From B30-G6 sp964633115 (GTDB lineage Bacteria; Desulfobacterota; Desulfobacteria; Desulfobacterales; B30-G6): DNA of 64,000 bases. Numbering within the stretch: position 1 is the stretch's first letter; each line of letters starts with the position of its first letter. The DNA is taken from NCBI GenBank assembly GCA_964633115.1, contig CAZWEO010000012.1:1-64000 (forward strand), in the 5' to 3' direction. Of this stretch, positions 18,413-27,271 are shown one piece after another. The notes under the pieces were generated by a model. The model ran no database searches. It saw only the letters and a list, made by a program, of their open reading frames with translations, and was not told the origin of the DNA. The position numbers and the translations under genes are program-made.

Positions 18413-18600
18413 TGCATAAGTTCCTTATCAAATTTTGTTGTTCCAATATTCATTTTGGATAAATTTCAAAAGTACGCTTGAAGTTATTCTACCTCAAACC
18501 AGCTTCACCGATCCAGAAGCCGGCTTGGAGTCCAGCATTATCCATAGGTATATTTTTCTTAAAAATTTCAGCATAACCGGTCCCATATTCAAATCTTTCA

Positions 18601-18635
18601 AAAAAAAAGCCGTGGGCGTTAAGAACGCCCACGGC
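18601..18635 (-). terminator. Strong rho-independent terminator
   Basis: On the minus strand a perfect 12-bp stem (18624-18635 with 18609-18620) closes a three-base loop and is followed by eight T residues. It lies about 20 bases past the stop of the 26-codon reading frame at 18658-18738. The plus strand has only five Ts after the stem. Confidence 0.9.
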
Positions 18636-18657
18636 TTTTTGGTCAAAAATCAACCCT

Positions 18658-18738
18658 TCAGTCCATGGGCGCACCTCTGGCGCACATCATGGGCATCATG
18701 AAATCAACGGGCACATGGATAAAAGGTATGTTTGTCAT
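18658..18738 (-). CDS. 26-residue methionine-rich peptide of unknown function
   Basis: The ATG at 18738 is preceded by AAGG at seven bases and opens 26 codons ending in TGA. The peptide starts MTNIPFIHVPVDF and continues with a Met-Pro-Met-Met-Cys stretch; it has six Met, four Pro and one Cys. It has its own promoter-like boxes upstream and a strong terminator just downstream, so the whole unit would be a transcript of about 160 bases. I recognise no family. It could be a small protein, or the RNA itself could be the product with the frame incidental. It lies between the DUF1786 and DUF39 genes on the same strand. Confidence 0.5.
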   Translation of the reverse strand: MTNIPFIHVPVDFMMPMMCARGAPMD

Positions 18739-18766
18739 TTTTCAGCCTTGTCTAAGATTGTGCTAC

Positions 18767-18796
18767 AAAGTAGTCCTATTTTTAACAGCATGTCAA
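18767..18796 (-). promoter_or_regulatory. Promoter of the small peptide unit
   Basis: On the minus strand TTGACA (18796-18791) is a perfect -35 box. TACTTT (18772-18767) follows after 18 bases as a -10 candidate. The -10 is embedded in the small palindrome CTACTTTGTAG, which could be a binding site. The predicted transcript starts near 18760. Confidence 0.55.
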
Positions 18797-18846
18797 CACT
18801 TTTTCGATGTGCTCGCTCTTAAAGTCCGGGTAATAAATGCTTAATC

Positions 18847-19902
18847 TCAAGCACCATAGGATTTGATCGCCGCCAACATGCCCGCGTTACCTGTCATCAT
18901 ATTATCACCCAAAGGGGCGCCCCAGACGATGGGTAGGCTCGATGTACGCAACAGATCCCGTTTGGGACCGGTGGCGATAATCGCCTGAATATTCTCGTAG
19001 CCGACAGCCTTGCGTAGGTAGCAACCATGTCCACCTTCGGAAAGAATCTGTTCATGACTTAGTTTGCCGTTGGCTAAGTCCCGGATCAATACTTCCAGGC
19101 GTTCTAAGATGATATCATGGGTATGGTATTCAAAAAAACCAGCAATCTCAGCACCAGTCATAACCGCACCGACCGTGTGTGAAGTGGCCACGTCCAGCAC
19201 CACCAGCGGCGCCATTTGTTGGGCGGTCTTGTCTGTGATTGCGCCCAATATGGCGGCCATCCCGCTATCCATGACATAGACCGCATCGGCTGGCACCTTC
19301 AGTGCCTGCAGCAAAATGGATCGTAAGCGGTTCATTTCCAAGGGAACATTTTTGTGGTTATATACCAGATTGTGGGGCTGGGGTGATTTATTCAGTATTC
19401 CAGCAAAGCAGTTGTGCCGATAGTCCAGATGGGAAATTCCACTGGGTGGCACACCATGGTCCTGGGCGCAAACTGCCAGAATATCAAATGAAAATGACAC
19501 CCCAAATCCTGCCACAATGCTCTTCAGGCGATTCAAATCCAAATCCGTCAAAACGATGTGGGCATAACTCGCATCATCTGTAAAATTCTGGGCTTCTGCT
19601 TCCGATACCACCTGCAGACCCCAGGATGCCACCTTATCAATATTATGATTCAAGGTGGCAGCTGCCGTTTCCGAAATGACCACCGATGCTGTGCTAGCCC
19701 TTTCTTTCAACACCCGGGTCACCGCCCCGCCCCCCATTTCCAATCCCGTAAGCACAAGATTGCCACTGGTTGCTGCGATCTGATTGGCGACTTCGATTAC
19801 TGGGGATGCCACCACAGCTTTGTATTGCAGACCGGTTTCATCATCAAGAAAAAGAATATCCATGGTTCCGGCGCCGATATCCACAAGTAAGTACTTGCTC
19901 AC
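18847..19902 (-). CDS. DUF1786 family protein with an actin-like ATPase N-terminus
   Basis: The 351-residue protein matches DUF1786 (COG4812), often labelled as a putative pyruvate formate-lyase activating protein. The N-terminal YLLVDIGAGTMDILFLDD is a phosphate-binding loop of the ASKHA (actin/Hsp70/sugar kinase) type. A second such segment is LVVLDVATSHTVGAVMTG. No iron-sulfur cysteine motif is visible, so the pyruvate formate-lyase label is doubtful and the true role unknown. Its neighbours are the 26-residue peptide unit downstream and then the DUF39 gene. GGGAGATAATC precedes the ATG. Confidence 0.75.
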   Translation of the reverse strand: MSKYLLVDIGAGTMDILFLDDETGLQYKAVVASPVIEVANQIAATSGNLVLTGLEMGGGAVTRVLKERASTASVVISETAAATLNHNIDKVASWGLQVVSEAEAQNFTDDASYAHIVLTDLDLNRLKSIVAGFGVSFSFDILAVCAQDHGVPPSGISHLDYRHNCFAGILNKSPQPHNLVYNHKNVPLEMNRLRSILLQALKVPADAVYVMDSGMAAILGAITDKTAQQMAPLVVLDVATSHTVGAVMTGAEIAGFFEYHTHDIILERLEVLIRDLANGKLSHEQILSEGGHGCYLRKAVGYENIQAIIATGPKRDLLRTSSLPIVWGAPLGDNMMTGNAGMLAAIKSYGA

Positions 19903-20223
19903 GATTATCTCCCTATAAAAAATAAGCCCAGGCTAATAGCCTATCCAGTTGGTATCCCATCATTTGTTTATTAGCATTTAAGTTGTTGGTACGGCAAGTC
20001 TAGTAAATGCCTAAAATTAATTCCGTTTTGCTTTGACAGGGGTATATCGGTTGAGTAATAAACCTCATAGTTGCATAAACAACATGGCAAAGTATAAAGA
20101 ATGAAGTGTTATTATAGGTAATATCATGTCAATCATGGCGTTTTCTGGATGCAATCCCTTGTAGATTTTAAGGATGGTATCTATTTTGCCATATTGTTTA
20201 CCCTTCGGGAAAGGGATTACCCT
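19903..20223. other. Divergent intergenic region
   Basis: I see no gene, terminator or clear repeat here. It must hold the divergent promoters of the DUF1786 and M20 peptidase genes, but no pair of consensus boxes stands out. Confidence 0.4.
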
Positions 20224-21405
20224 ATGCATGAACTTAAAGATATTTTTGAGCAGATCCAGTCTTATCTGGAATCAGTCAAAGCAGAAATGTTTTCCTTCCT
20301 TGAAGACATCGTTAGGATTCAAAGTAGCAGCCACAATAAACCGGGTATCGATCAAACCGCCAATACGATTGCTGGCGCGTTTAAAGATCTGCCAGTCACC
20401 ACTGAAACCATAACTCAGGTGCTTCAAGGCAACCATTTGCTAATCAGGTCCCTGGCTCAACCTAATTTTCCCAAGCAGGTGCTGTTGGTTGGGCATATGG
20501 ATACGGTATTTCCCAAAGACACAGATTTCAACTGGTATAAAGAGGACGAAACCAAAGCCTATGGACCTGGCGTGGTTGACATGAAAGGCGGTTTGGTGGT
20601 TGGAATTTTTGCACTAAAGGCTCTCAATCAACTTGGCTTGCTCGATCAGATACCGTTGACCTTTATTTTCAACTCAGATGAGGAAATCGGTTCCAGAAGC
20701 TCCATCGACTTAATCCAGAAAGAGGCCAACGCCAGTGCTTTTGCCTTTGTTTTGGAAGCAGGTGGGGCAAATAATCAGGTCGTCACGGGCAGAAAAGGCA
20801 ATCTCACAATTGAATATCACATTCAGGGCAAGGCTGGGCATGCAGCTTTTGCCACCAAACAAAAATCCAGCGCCATACTTGAATTGGCCCATAAGATTAT
20901 TGAATTTGAAGCGTTAAACGATTTTGAAAAAGGAATTTCCATCAATGTGGGTAAAATTGATGGCGGCATCGGCCCCAATACGATCCCTGAATTTGCCAAC
21001 GCCCAAATTGATTTCCGCTATGTTAATCCAGTTGATCTGAGATTTCTTGAGGAAAAGGTGACAAAGATTGCCGAATCAACCGCTGTCCCCGGAACCCTTA
21101 GTCGTGTCGATTTCATCTCCGGCAGGCCGCCGATGCAAAAAAGTGAAGCTAACCGCAATCTTTTTGAGATAACCGCAGGCATTGCCGACCAATTGGGATA
21201 TTCATTGCAGGAAGAATTTCGGAATGGTGTATCCGATGCCAATTTCATTGCCGATCTGAATGTTCCTGTGCTGGATGGTCTGGGCCCCATCGGCGGGCGG
21301 GATCATAGTCGCGACGAATTTATGATTAAGAAAAGCCTGCCCCAACGAACCCAGCTCTTAGCCTGCACCTTGCTTGAATGCTGGCGGCGCTTCAGCGACG
21401 ATTAG
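20224..21405 (+). CDS. M20 family metallopeptidase (ArgE/carboxypeptidase G2-like)
   Basis: From 20224 the protein has 393 residues. The two-zinc site is readable: LLVGHMDTVFP (His, Asp), GPGVVDMKGG (Asp), NSDEEIGS (catalytic Glu, ligand Glu), VLEAGGANN and the C-terminal GGRDHSRDEF (His). A lid domain lies between, starting near GRKGNLTIEYHIQGKAGHA. Family members hydrolyse N-acyl amino acids or the terminal glutamate of folates. I choose 20224 because GAAAGGG precedes it; the frame stays open to 20149 with no ribosome binding site. Confidence 0.88.
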   Translation: MHELKDIFEQIQSYLESVKAEMFSFLEDIVRIQSSSHNKPGIDQTANTIAGAFKDLPVTTETITQVLQGNHLLIRSLAQPNFPKQVLLVGHMDTVFPKDTDFNWYKEDETKAYGPGVVDMKGGLVVGIFALKALNQLGLLDQIPLTFIFNSDEEIGSRSSIDLIQKEANASAFAFVLEAGGANNQVVTGRKGNLTIEYHIQGKAGHAAFATKQKSSAILELAHKIIEFEALNDFEKGISINVGKIDGGIGPNTIPEFANAQIDFRYVNPVDLRFLEEKVTKIAESTAVPGTLSRVDFISGRPPMQKSEANRNLFEITAGIADQLGYSLQEEFRNGVSDANFIADLNVPVLDGLGPIGGRDHSRDEFMIKKSLPQRTQLLACTLLECWRRFSDD

Positions 21406-21584
21406 CTCTTGGCCCTTAGCTGTTAGCTGGCTAATAGCTAACAGTCTTCGAATACTGATTTAAATAGAAATGGCAATAAAACTTTCAATTGAGTTCAAGA
21501 TCAAGGCAGAGCCATGCTTTCAACCACAGGAATACATCTAGTATTTTGAGGATTGGAAGCATGGTTCTAACACAGATATTGGGC

Positions 21585-23732
21585 TCAAGGGGAAGTTAAA
21601 TTGCCATTTCTTAGGATCCTAGTGGCGTTTATAACCGCCAGCAACGCCGTACCCATATCTGCAAATACAGCCTCCCACATGGAAGCCATCCCCAGGCTGC
21701 CCATCAGGATGAAAAAACCTTTAATCGCAAATGCCAGGCCGATATTTTGCCAAACGATCCGGCGGGTTTTATGGGCAATTGAAATGGCTTCGGCTACTTT
21801 CTGGGGAGAATCCTGCATCAGAACCACATCGGCGGTTTCGATGGCGGCGTCCGATCCCAAGGCACCCATGGCGATGCCCACATCGGCCCGCGCAATTACG
21901 GGTGCATCATTGATGCCATCGCCCACAAAGGCGATACCCTCTCCATCTTGATTTTGCGCCTGAATCTTTTCAAAAATGCGGACCTTGTCCTCAGGCAATA
22001 AATCTGCGTGGAATTCATCCATTTCCAGTTGCTTGGATACATACTGAGCGGCACAAGCATTATCACCGGTCAGCATGACAACCTTCTCAATGCCGTTCTT
22101 TCTTAGGCTCTCAATTGTCGATTTCGCATCCGGACGAATCTGATCGCCGATGATGATATAGCCGGCATATTGATTGTCTACGGCCACATGCAACACCGTA
22201 CTATCAAAATCGCAGCGATCATGCACCACAGATTCCGAATGGAGCAAATGATCATTTCCCACTAAAATTTCTTGATTTTGATAACTGGCTTTAACACCCT
22301 GACCCGCCAGATTTTCGTGGGCTGATATGTGTTGGCTATCCAGCTGCAATCCGGTTTGGGAGAATGCTGCTAATATGGATTGTGCGATGGGGTGGTTCGA
22401 CTGCGCCTCAGCAGCGGCTGCGAATTCCAGGACCTGATTTTCAGAATAACCGTTGTGCGTGGCAATTTCCGACACTTTAAAGACCCCTTCAGTCAGGGTA
22501 CCGGTTTTATCGAACACCACTGTTTTTAACTTCGCCAGGGCATCAATAAAGTTGGATCCCTTAACCAATATCCCGCTGCGGGAAGCCAGACCAATCCCTG
22601 CAAAATAACCCAAGGGGATACTGATAACCAGTGCGCATGGACAGGATATAACCAGCAGGACCAGGGCCCGATATATCCATGTTTTAAAACTTGCATCTGC
22701 AATCAACAGGGGCGGTAGAAAGGCAATCATAGCCGCGATCAATACCACTGCCGGCGTGTAATAACGTGCAAATTTGGTTATGAATTTTTCGGTGCGAGCC
22801 TTTCTGGCAGTGGCGTTCTCCACCAAATCCATGATTTTGGCAATGGAGGATTCCGCAAATCGCCGGGTAACTCGCACCGTCAAGGCCGCGGTTTGATTAA
22901 CCTGGCCGGCCATGACTTCACCACCAGGTACTACCGATATGGGTACTGACTCACCGGTCAGGGCAGACGCATCCACGTTTGATGTGCCCGACAATACCTC
23001 GCCATCAAGCGGGATTTTTTCGCCGGGCTTGATCAGAATAGTTGCACCGATATCAACCGATTCTGGAACTGTCTCCCGAAATCCCTCGCTGGTTTTTACC
23101 ACGGCCTTCTCAGGTCTTGTCGCTAATAAGGCTGCAATGGAGCGACGTGATCCATCCACAGCCCGGTCTTGAAACAATTCTCCGATTTTATAAAAAACCA
23201 TAACACCCACGGCTTCTGAGTAAGCATGAATCGCTAAAGCTCCTACGGTAGCGATAACCATTAAAACATTTTCATCAAAAAATTCCCTGCGCCGTATGGT
23301 TTGCCAAGCTCCCAGAAGAACATTGTAACCGGCCGTTAGGTAGGCGCCCAAGACAATGATCAATTCCAGGCTTAATAGGTTTTTATGATGGAACCATGAC
23401 TCTAAGTAAATTTGAGAGAGCAGCAACAGGATGGCCGCAACCAATCCCATGACCTCATTCTTGGGAAATTTCCCATGGACAGGTTTGGTATGTTCATGCA
23501 GGCCGACTCGCTCCGATTTGGCCACCACTTCAACATCTGGTTCGATATCAGCCACGGCTGCAACTACCTGAGCGACATTGCTGGATTTAACATGCAGACT
23601 TAAGGTAGCAAAATCAACGACAGCGTTTTCCAAGCCTTCCCGTTGGTTCAAGCCTTTTTCAATTTTGGCAGCACAATTGGCACAATCAAGGTTTCTGAGT
23701 GCGAATTTTCTCGGTTTTAATTCTTCAAGCAT
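21585..23732 (-). CDS. Heavy-metal P1B-type ATPase, Zn/Cd/Pb type
   Basis: The 715-residue pump has an N-terminal HMA metal-binding domain with LDCANC (Cys17, Cys20). The transmembrane metal site is SCPCALVI, the phosphorylation motif DKTGTLTEG and the hinge VGDGINDAP. TGESVPIS marks the actuator domain. The last helix pair carries FADMGTALLAVINATRIL, whose Asp is characteristic of the Zn/Cd/Pb (P1B-2) subgroup. It exports toxic divalent metals from the cytoplasm. An ArsR-family repressor gene lies 124 bases upstream on the same strand, consistent with metal-induced expression. Confidence 0.93.
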   Translation of the reverse strand: MLEELKPRKFALRNLDCANCAAKIEKGLNQREGLENAVVDFATLSLHVKSSNVAQVVAAVADIEPDVEVVAKSERVGLHEHTKPVHGKFPKNEVMGLVAAILLLLSQIYLESWFHHKNLLSLELIIVLGAYLTAGYNVLLGAWQTIRRREFFDENVLMVIATVGALAIHAYSEAVGVMVFYKIGELFQDRAVDGSRRSIAALLATRPEKAVVKTSEGFRETVPESVDIGATILIKPGEKIPLDGEVLSGTSNVDASALTGESVPISVVPGGEVMAGQVNQTAALTVRVTRRFAESSIAKIMDLVENATARKARTEKFITKFARYYTPAVVLIAAMIAFLPPLLIADASFKTWIYRALVLLVISCPCALVISIPLGYFAGIGLASRSGILVKGSNFIDALAKLKTVVFDKTGTLTEGVFKVSEIATHNGYSENQVLEFAAAAEAQSNHPIAQSILAAFSQTGLQLDSQHISAHENLAGQGVKASYQNQEILVGNDHLLHSESVVHDRCDFDSTVLHVAVDNQYAGYIIIGDQIRPDAKSTIESLRKNGIEKVVMLTGDNACAAQYVSKQLEMDEFHADLLPEDKVRIFEKIQAQNQDGEGIAFVGDGINDAPVIARADVGIAMGALGSDAAIETADVVLMQDSPQKVAEAISIAHKTRRIVWQNIGLAFAIKGFFILMGSLGMASMWEAVFADMGTALLAVINATRILRNGNLTSP

Positions 23733-23856
23733 TTAGAGGTTCCTATCTTTCTGGCGGTTATCATTGCATGCACCAGCGTAGTCATGACATTTATATCTAA
23801 ACATTTCGTCGCTATTCGAAATCCCATTACTGCCACTGGAATAAATTATGGCTGCG

Positions 23857-24231
23857 TTACTCCTGGATATGCTCCATACCCAGATTGAGTAACTTGCGCA
23901 TATGGTCATCATCCAGGGAATAATAGATCACTTTCCCGTCCCGACGATTTTTAACGATGCGAGCCTGCTTTAGGTTTTTCAACTGATGTGATACGGCCGG
24001 CTGTTTCATCTGTAGCAAGGCACAAAGATCACAAACACACATTTCCGACTCGCTCAAGGCCCATAGAATCCTGAGCCGGGTCCCATCTCCAAAAAGCTTA
24101 AAAAGATCAGCAAGATCATTTAAACGAGCTTCATTGGGTAAGCGATCCTTAACATCGTTAACAATCTCAGTATGAATACCTTTGGCGATGCAAGCCAAGC
24201 CTGCATCTATATTTTGATTTGGTAATTGCAT
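23857..24231 (-). CDS. ArsR/SmtB-family metal-responsive repressor (CadC-like)
   Basis: The 124-residue winged-helix protein has LFKLFGDGTRLRILWALSE, the metal-sensing ESEMCVCDLCALL in the DNA-binding helix region, MKQPAVSHQLKNLKQARIV as recognition helix and GKVIYYSLDDDH as wing. The Cys-Val-Cys pair is the alpha3 metal site of ArsR/CadC types, which release DNA on binding Cd, Pb, Zn or As. It precedes the P-type ATPase and probably controls it and itself. A palindromic AT-rich sequence lies just upstream. Confidence 0.9.
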   Translation of the reverse strand: MQLPNQNIDAGLACIAKGIHTEIVNDVKDRLPNEARLNDLADLFKLFGDGTRLRILWALSESEMCVCDLCALLQMKQPAVSHQLKNLKQARIVKNRRDGKVIYYSLDDDHMRKLLNLGMEHIQE

Positions 24232-24254
24232 TCAGTTCCTCACCTATAAATTAA

Positions 24255-24285
24255 CATATTATCATATGAACATATATTGATTTAA
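24255..24285 (-). promoter_or_regulatory. Probable ArsR-family operator
   Basis: ATATG (24264-24268) AA CATAT (24271-24275) is a perfect interrupted palindrome in an AT-rich stretch about 35 bases before the repressor start. It resembles the ATA..TGAACA..TAT sites bound by SmtB/CadC-type proteins. Confidence 0.5.
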
Positions 24286-24489
24286 TATGCATTTGTCAAG
24301 CCCATTTTAGAAAAATGATGATACATTTTTTTGCTTAAACAATCCGCAGAATGAGTAGCGCGACATCGTCTTGAAAATAGTATTCCGATGATATACGCTG
24401 GCTTTTAACCGTTTGAGAAACTTGCAATCTGATTCAATTCGGGATCGCTATTCCCATCAGAATCAGAATAGCATACACAGGATCTTAAA

Positions 24490-25452
24490 GTGATAAACGT
24501 TTATCAGGAAGTATTGGATGCGGAGGCACGCATCCGGCCGCATATCCGCCTTACTTATTTAGAATATTCCCCTTATTTAAGCCACCAGGTGGGCGGCCAG
24601 GTATATCTGAAGCTTGAGTGTTTGCAATACACCGGTTCGTTTAAATACCGCGGGGCGCTAAATAAATATCTCTCACTTTCTGAAAAACAACGCCAAGCAC
24701 CTGTGATTACGGCTTCCTCTGGCAATCATGGCACAGCACTGGCGGCCATTTTACACAAATATGGCGGCCAGGGGTGTGTATTTCTGCCACAAAATGCATC
24801 CTCAGCCAAAATAGAACAGTTGCGGCAATATGAGATAGATCTCGAACTCCACGGTTCCGATTGCATTGAAAGCGAAACCCTGGCGCTCCAAACCGCCCGT
24901 CAAAACAATCAGATTTTTATTTCCCCCTATAACGACCCACAAATCATCGGCGGGCAAGGTACCATTGCCATTGAGTTGCTCGATCAGATGGAATCCATCG
25001 ACGCGGTCTTGGTTCCCGTTGGTGGTGGCGGTTTGATATCTGGTATTGCCGGTTATCTAAAAATAATAGATAATCAAATTAGAATCATCGCCTGTCAGCC
25101 AGAAAACTCGGCAGTTATGCATGCTTCCATTCAGGCCGGACAAATTGTGGAGACGGTTTCCAAGCCCACCGTGGCCGATGGTACGGCTGGTGGAATCGAT
25201 CCCCAGGCGATTACCTTTGAGATCTGCCAGCAAGTGGTAGATGATTATATACTCGTAAGCGAGACAGAACTCAAATCGGCCATACACGATATGGTCATCC
25301 ACCATCAATTGCTGATCGAGGGTGCCGCAGCGCTACCTGTGGCAGCGCTGTTAAAGCACAAAGATCAATTCAAAGATCAATCCATTGCTTTAATTATCAG
25401 CGGTAAAAAGATCACCCCGGCACTACTCAAGGAGATATTGCATGACATTTGA
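24490..25452 (+). CDS. PLP-dependent threonine/serine dehydratase-like enzyme
   Basis: The 320-residue fold-type II enzyme has GSFKYRGA with the PLP lysine at Lys52, ASSGNHGTALA as the substrate loop, and VPVGGGGLISGIAG as the phosphate-binding glycine loop. It ends near 320 residues with no ACT domain, like catabolic threonine dehydratase or serine racemase. The reaction is probably alpha,beta-elimination of Ser, Thr or a related hydroxyamino acid, or racemisation. The stop overlaps the start of the aminotransferase gene by 11 bases, so the two are translationally coupled and may act on the same amino acid. Confidence 0.85.
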   Translation: MINVYQEVLDAEARIRPHIRLTYLEYSPYLSHQVGGQVYLKLECLQYTGSFKYRGALNKYLSLSEKQRQAPVITASSGNHGTALAAILHKYGGQGCVFLPQNASSAKIEQLRQYEIDLELHGSDCIESETLALQTARQNNQIFISPYNDPQIIGGQGTIAIELLDQMESIDAVLVPVGGGGLISGIAGYLKIIDNQIRIIACQPENSAVMHASIQAGQIVETVSKPTVADGTAGGIDPQAITFEICQQVVDDYILVSETELKSAIHDMVIHHQLLIEGAAALPVAALLKHKDQFKDQSIALIISGKKITPALLKEILHDI

Positions 25453-26551
25453 AACCTTTGAATTGGAAAGAATCCAATCGCTTTATGAGAACACGGTTCA
25501 ATATAATCTAACCGAAAGCGGTATCCATCCCTATACCACTCAAGAATTTCTTAATAAGGCTGAAATTGATACCATGTTGAACCTTCGTCTGGGCTATGGT
25601 CAAACCAACGGCGCCATCGAGCTGAGAGAGGCCATTGGCCAGTACTATCCATCCGCCGGTATTGATAACATCCTGGCAACCAATGGATCAGCCGAAGCTA
25701 ATTTTACCTTTGCAAGTAGCAATATTAGGCCGGGTGATGAAATTGTGGTAATGCTGCCCAATTATATGCAAATATGGGGGATCGCACGCAATCTGGGCGC
25801 CATTGTCAAACCGTTTTATCTCAAAGAGGATCTCAACTGGGCACCCGACCTGGATGAACTGAAGCAGTTGGTTTCGCCCCAAACCAAGCTGATTTGTTTG
25901 TGCAATCCCAATAATCCCACAGGCGCCATTCTAGATGCCAATGCCATGGATGCCATTGTTGAAATCGCCAAATCATCCCATGCCCTGCTGCATGTGGATG
26001 AAATTTATCGTGGGGCTGAGTTGGATGGTGAAGAAACCCCGACATTTTACGGACTTTACGACAAAGTTATTATTTCCATGAGTTTGTCAAAATCATACTC
26101 ACTACCTGGTCTTCGCTTGGGCTGGCTGGTGGGCCCGGAGGCCCTCATCCAAGAAGCCTGGGCCTATCATGATTACACCTCCATCGCTCCTACTATCATC
26201 AGCCAATATATCGCCACGCAGGTGATGCAGCCGCAACGACGAAAAATAGTTTTGTCACGTGGACGGCGTATGTTAAAAGATAATTTGGTCGCCTTTCAAC
26301 AGTGGGTTGATAGCCATGTGGGCTTGTTTAAATTTATACCTCCTCGTGCCGGTGGTATGGCGTTTTTACGTTACAGTCTGGATATTAACTCCAGCGCCTT
26401 GTCTGATATGCTTCGAACCCAAAAAAGTGTGTTCATCATTGCGGGTGACTGTTTTGGCATGGATCATTACCTGCGTATCGGCATCGGTGGCGAAAAGAAA
26501 CACCTACTGTCCGGATTAAAATTGATTGACGAGATGTTGGACGAGCTATAA
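25442..26551 (+). CDS. Class I/II PLP-dependent aminotransferase
   Basis: The 369-residue protein has the fold-type I signature residues: NPNNPTG (155-161), HVDEIYRG with Asp186, and SMSLSKSYSLPGLRLGW with the PLP lysine at Lys217. Arg224 follows in the GLRLG segment, and the C-terminal LRIGIG carries the carboxylate-binding Arg. The family transfers amino groups between amino acids and 2-oxo acids. Substrate cannot be told. It overlaps the preceding dehydratase gene and precedes an SGNH hydrolase gene, forming a compact plus-strand operon. Confidence 0.88.
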   Translation: MTFETFELERIQSLYENTVQYNLTESGIHPYTTQEFLNKAEIDTMLNLRLGYGQTNGAIELREAIGQYYPSAGIDNILATNGSAEANFTFASSNIRPGDEIVVMLPNYMQIWGIARNLGAIVKPFYLKEDLNWAPDLDELKQLVSPQTKLICLCNPNNPTGAILDANAMDAIVEIAKSSHALLHVDEIYRGAELDGEETPTFYGLYDKVIISMSLSKSYSLPGLRLGWLVGPEALIQEAWAYHDYTSIAPTIISQYIATQVMQPQRRKIVLSRGRRMLKDNLVAFQQWVDSHVGLFKFIPPRAGGMAFLRYSLDINSSALSDMLRTQKSVFIIAGDCFGMDHYLRIGIGGEKKHLLSGLKLIDEMLDEL

Positions 26552-26621
26552 GCATTATACGTTCAGCCGCTAATGGTTTATGACAACCAATACCCACCAA
26601 CTCTCAAAAGGAAAAATCGGC

Positions 26622-27245
26622 ATGTTGCAGATTATTTGTCACGGTGACAGTTTGACTGAGGGTGCAGATGTGGATGCTCTCTTGCGCTGGCCTTCTTTGC
26701 TTCAAGCCGCTTTAGATGTTAAGGTAATTAACACCGGTATCGGCGGGGACAGTACCGCCGGCATGCTCAGCCGATTTCCCACCGATGTTGTCAAGCATAA
26801 ACCCCGTGCAGTTATCCTCCTGGGCGGCACCAATGATTTTTGGTGGGACCTATCCCTCAAAACATCGATTTCAAATCTGTATACCATGGCCTATCAGGCC
26901 CAGTACTACGGCATTGTGCCCCTATTCGGCCTAGCGCTACCTTTCGATGTCACCCAAGCCCAAAAACAAGATGAAAACGCACCTGGAGCGGGATATGAAA
27001 AATTGTTTGAAAAAATACAGCAATTAAATACGCGTTTAAAAGCTTTGGCTCAAGTAGACCAAATAACCGTTATCAACTTTCATGATTTGTTTTTAACTGA
27101 TGGTAGAAACGTCCGAACCGATTGCTATCTCGAAGACGGGGTGCATCCCAATGTCAATGGTCATCAGCTTATGGCAGATTTAGCAGTCTCGATTATAAAA
27201 TCATCGGGCACACTAGATCCTGATCCAGAAGAGATTTCTACGTAA
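26622..27245 (+). CDS. SGNH/GDSL-type hydrolase
   Basis: From 26622 the protein has 207 residues. The SGNH blocks are IICHGDSLTEG (catalytic Ser10), NTGIGGDSTAGM (Gly), LLGGTNDFWWD (Asn) and EDGVHPNVNGHQLM (Asp and His). These enzymes remove acyl or acetyl groups from lipids, sugars or peptides. The start at 26622 has AAAAGGA upstream; an ATG at 26580 in the same frame lacks a good site. No signal peptide is seen, so it is probably cytoplasmic. It is the third gene in a run with the two PLP enzymes. Confidence 0.8.
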   Translation: MLQIICHGDSLTEGADVDALLRWPSLLQAALDVKVINTGIGGDSTAGMLSRFPTDVVKHKPRAVILLGGTNDFWWDLSLKTSISNLYTMAYQAQYYGIVPLFGLALPFDVTQAQKQDENAPGAGYEKLFEKIQQLNTRLKALAQVDQITVINFHDLFLTDGRNVRTDCYLEDGVHPNVNGHQLMADLAVSIIKSSGTLDPDPEEIST

Positions 27246-27271
27246 ACACAACTGCTTAAGGAAAGTTAACC

